Positions 5,289-5,316 of a stretch of 5,316 nucleotides of DNA are shown here, piece by piece. This DNA comes from Flemingiibacterium sp045578725 (lineage in GTDB: Bacteria > Bacillota > Clostridia > Oscillospirales > CAG-272): assembly GCA_045578725.1 (NCBI GenBank), contig JAZNKS010000053.1, positions 1 to 5,316 on the forward strand, read 5' to 3'. Below the pieces are notes generated by a model that saw only the letters and a program-made list of their open reading frames with translations, searched no databases and had not been told where the DNA came from. The translations under genes and the position numbers were made by a program. Within the stretch, counting starts at the first letter, position 1; each line of letters opens with the position of its first letter.

Positions 5289-5316
5289 TTATTTACCGGT
5301 TTTGCCGGCCTTACGG
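5289..5316 (-). CDS. rplF: 50S ribosomal protein L6, last 8 codons only
   Basis: Eight codons and a TAA are visible, reading RKAGKTGK, which matches the basic C-terminal tail of L6. The gene order, with rplR following 18 nt later, is that expected for rplF. The call rests on the short tail plus position; no domain can be seen. Confidence 0.8.

Overview
The window is a stretch of the spc/alpha ribosomal-protein operon, read entirely from the minus strand. In transcription order (high to low coordinates) it runs: 3' tail of rplF, rplR, rpsE, rpmD, rplO, secY, adk, map, infA, rpmJ, and rpsM running off the window edge. Eleven genes are present, nine complete and two cut by the edges. Three genes, plus the rplF tail, are easy to miss: rpmD (59 codons), rpmJ (37 codons), and infA, which has no ATG, GTG or TTG start in a usable position.

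The order secY-adk-map-infA-rpmJ-rpsM is the Firmicutes arrangement; in Escherichia coli adk, map and infA lie elsewhere. The zinc-type adenylate kinase LID (four Cys), the zinc-type L36 (Cys3His), strong AAGGAGG-like ribosome-binding sites and roughly balanced G+C point to a clostridial bacterium, perhaps near Oscillospiraceae/Ruminococcaceae. The lineage is an inference from family resemblance, not a search result. No mobile elements, CRISPR, tRNA or rRNA are visible.

Region by region on the minus strand: 5316-4911 holds the rplF tail and rplR. 4910-4779 is an unusually long 132-nt spacer with several small hairpins and a possible weak internal promoter before rpsE. 4778-3593 holds tightly packed rpsE, rpmD and rplO. 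secY (GTG start) abuts the rplO stop with its ribosome-binding site inside rplO. 2305-2218 is an 88-nt spacer with a strong hairpin just after secY. adk and map are 6 nt apart. infA, rpmJ and rpsM follow with 33-52 nt spacers.

The products work together in gene expression and protein export: large-subunit proteins L6, L18, L30, L15 and L36, small-subunit proteins S5 and S13, the translocon channel SecY, methionine aminopeptidase that trims new proteins, adenylate kinase for adenylate balance, and initiation factor IF1. The gene content is ordinary. The most interesting signals are regulatory: the apparent CTG (or ATT) start of infA, the structured rplR-rpsE spacer, and the secY-adk hairpin.
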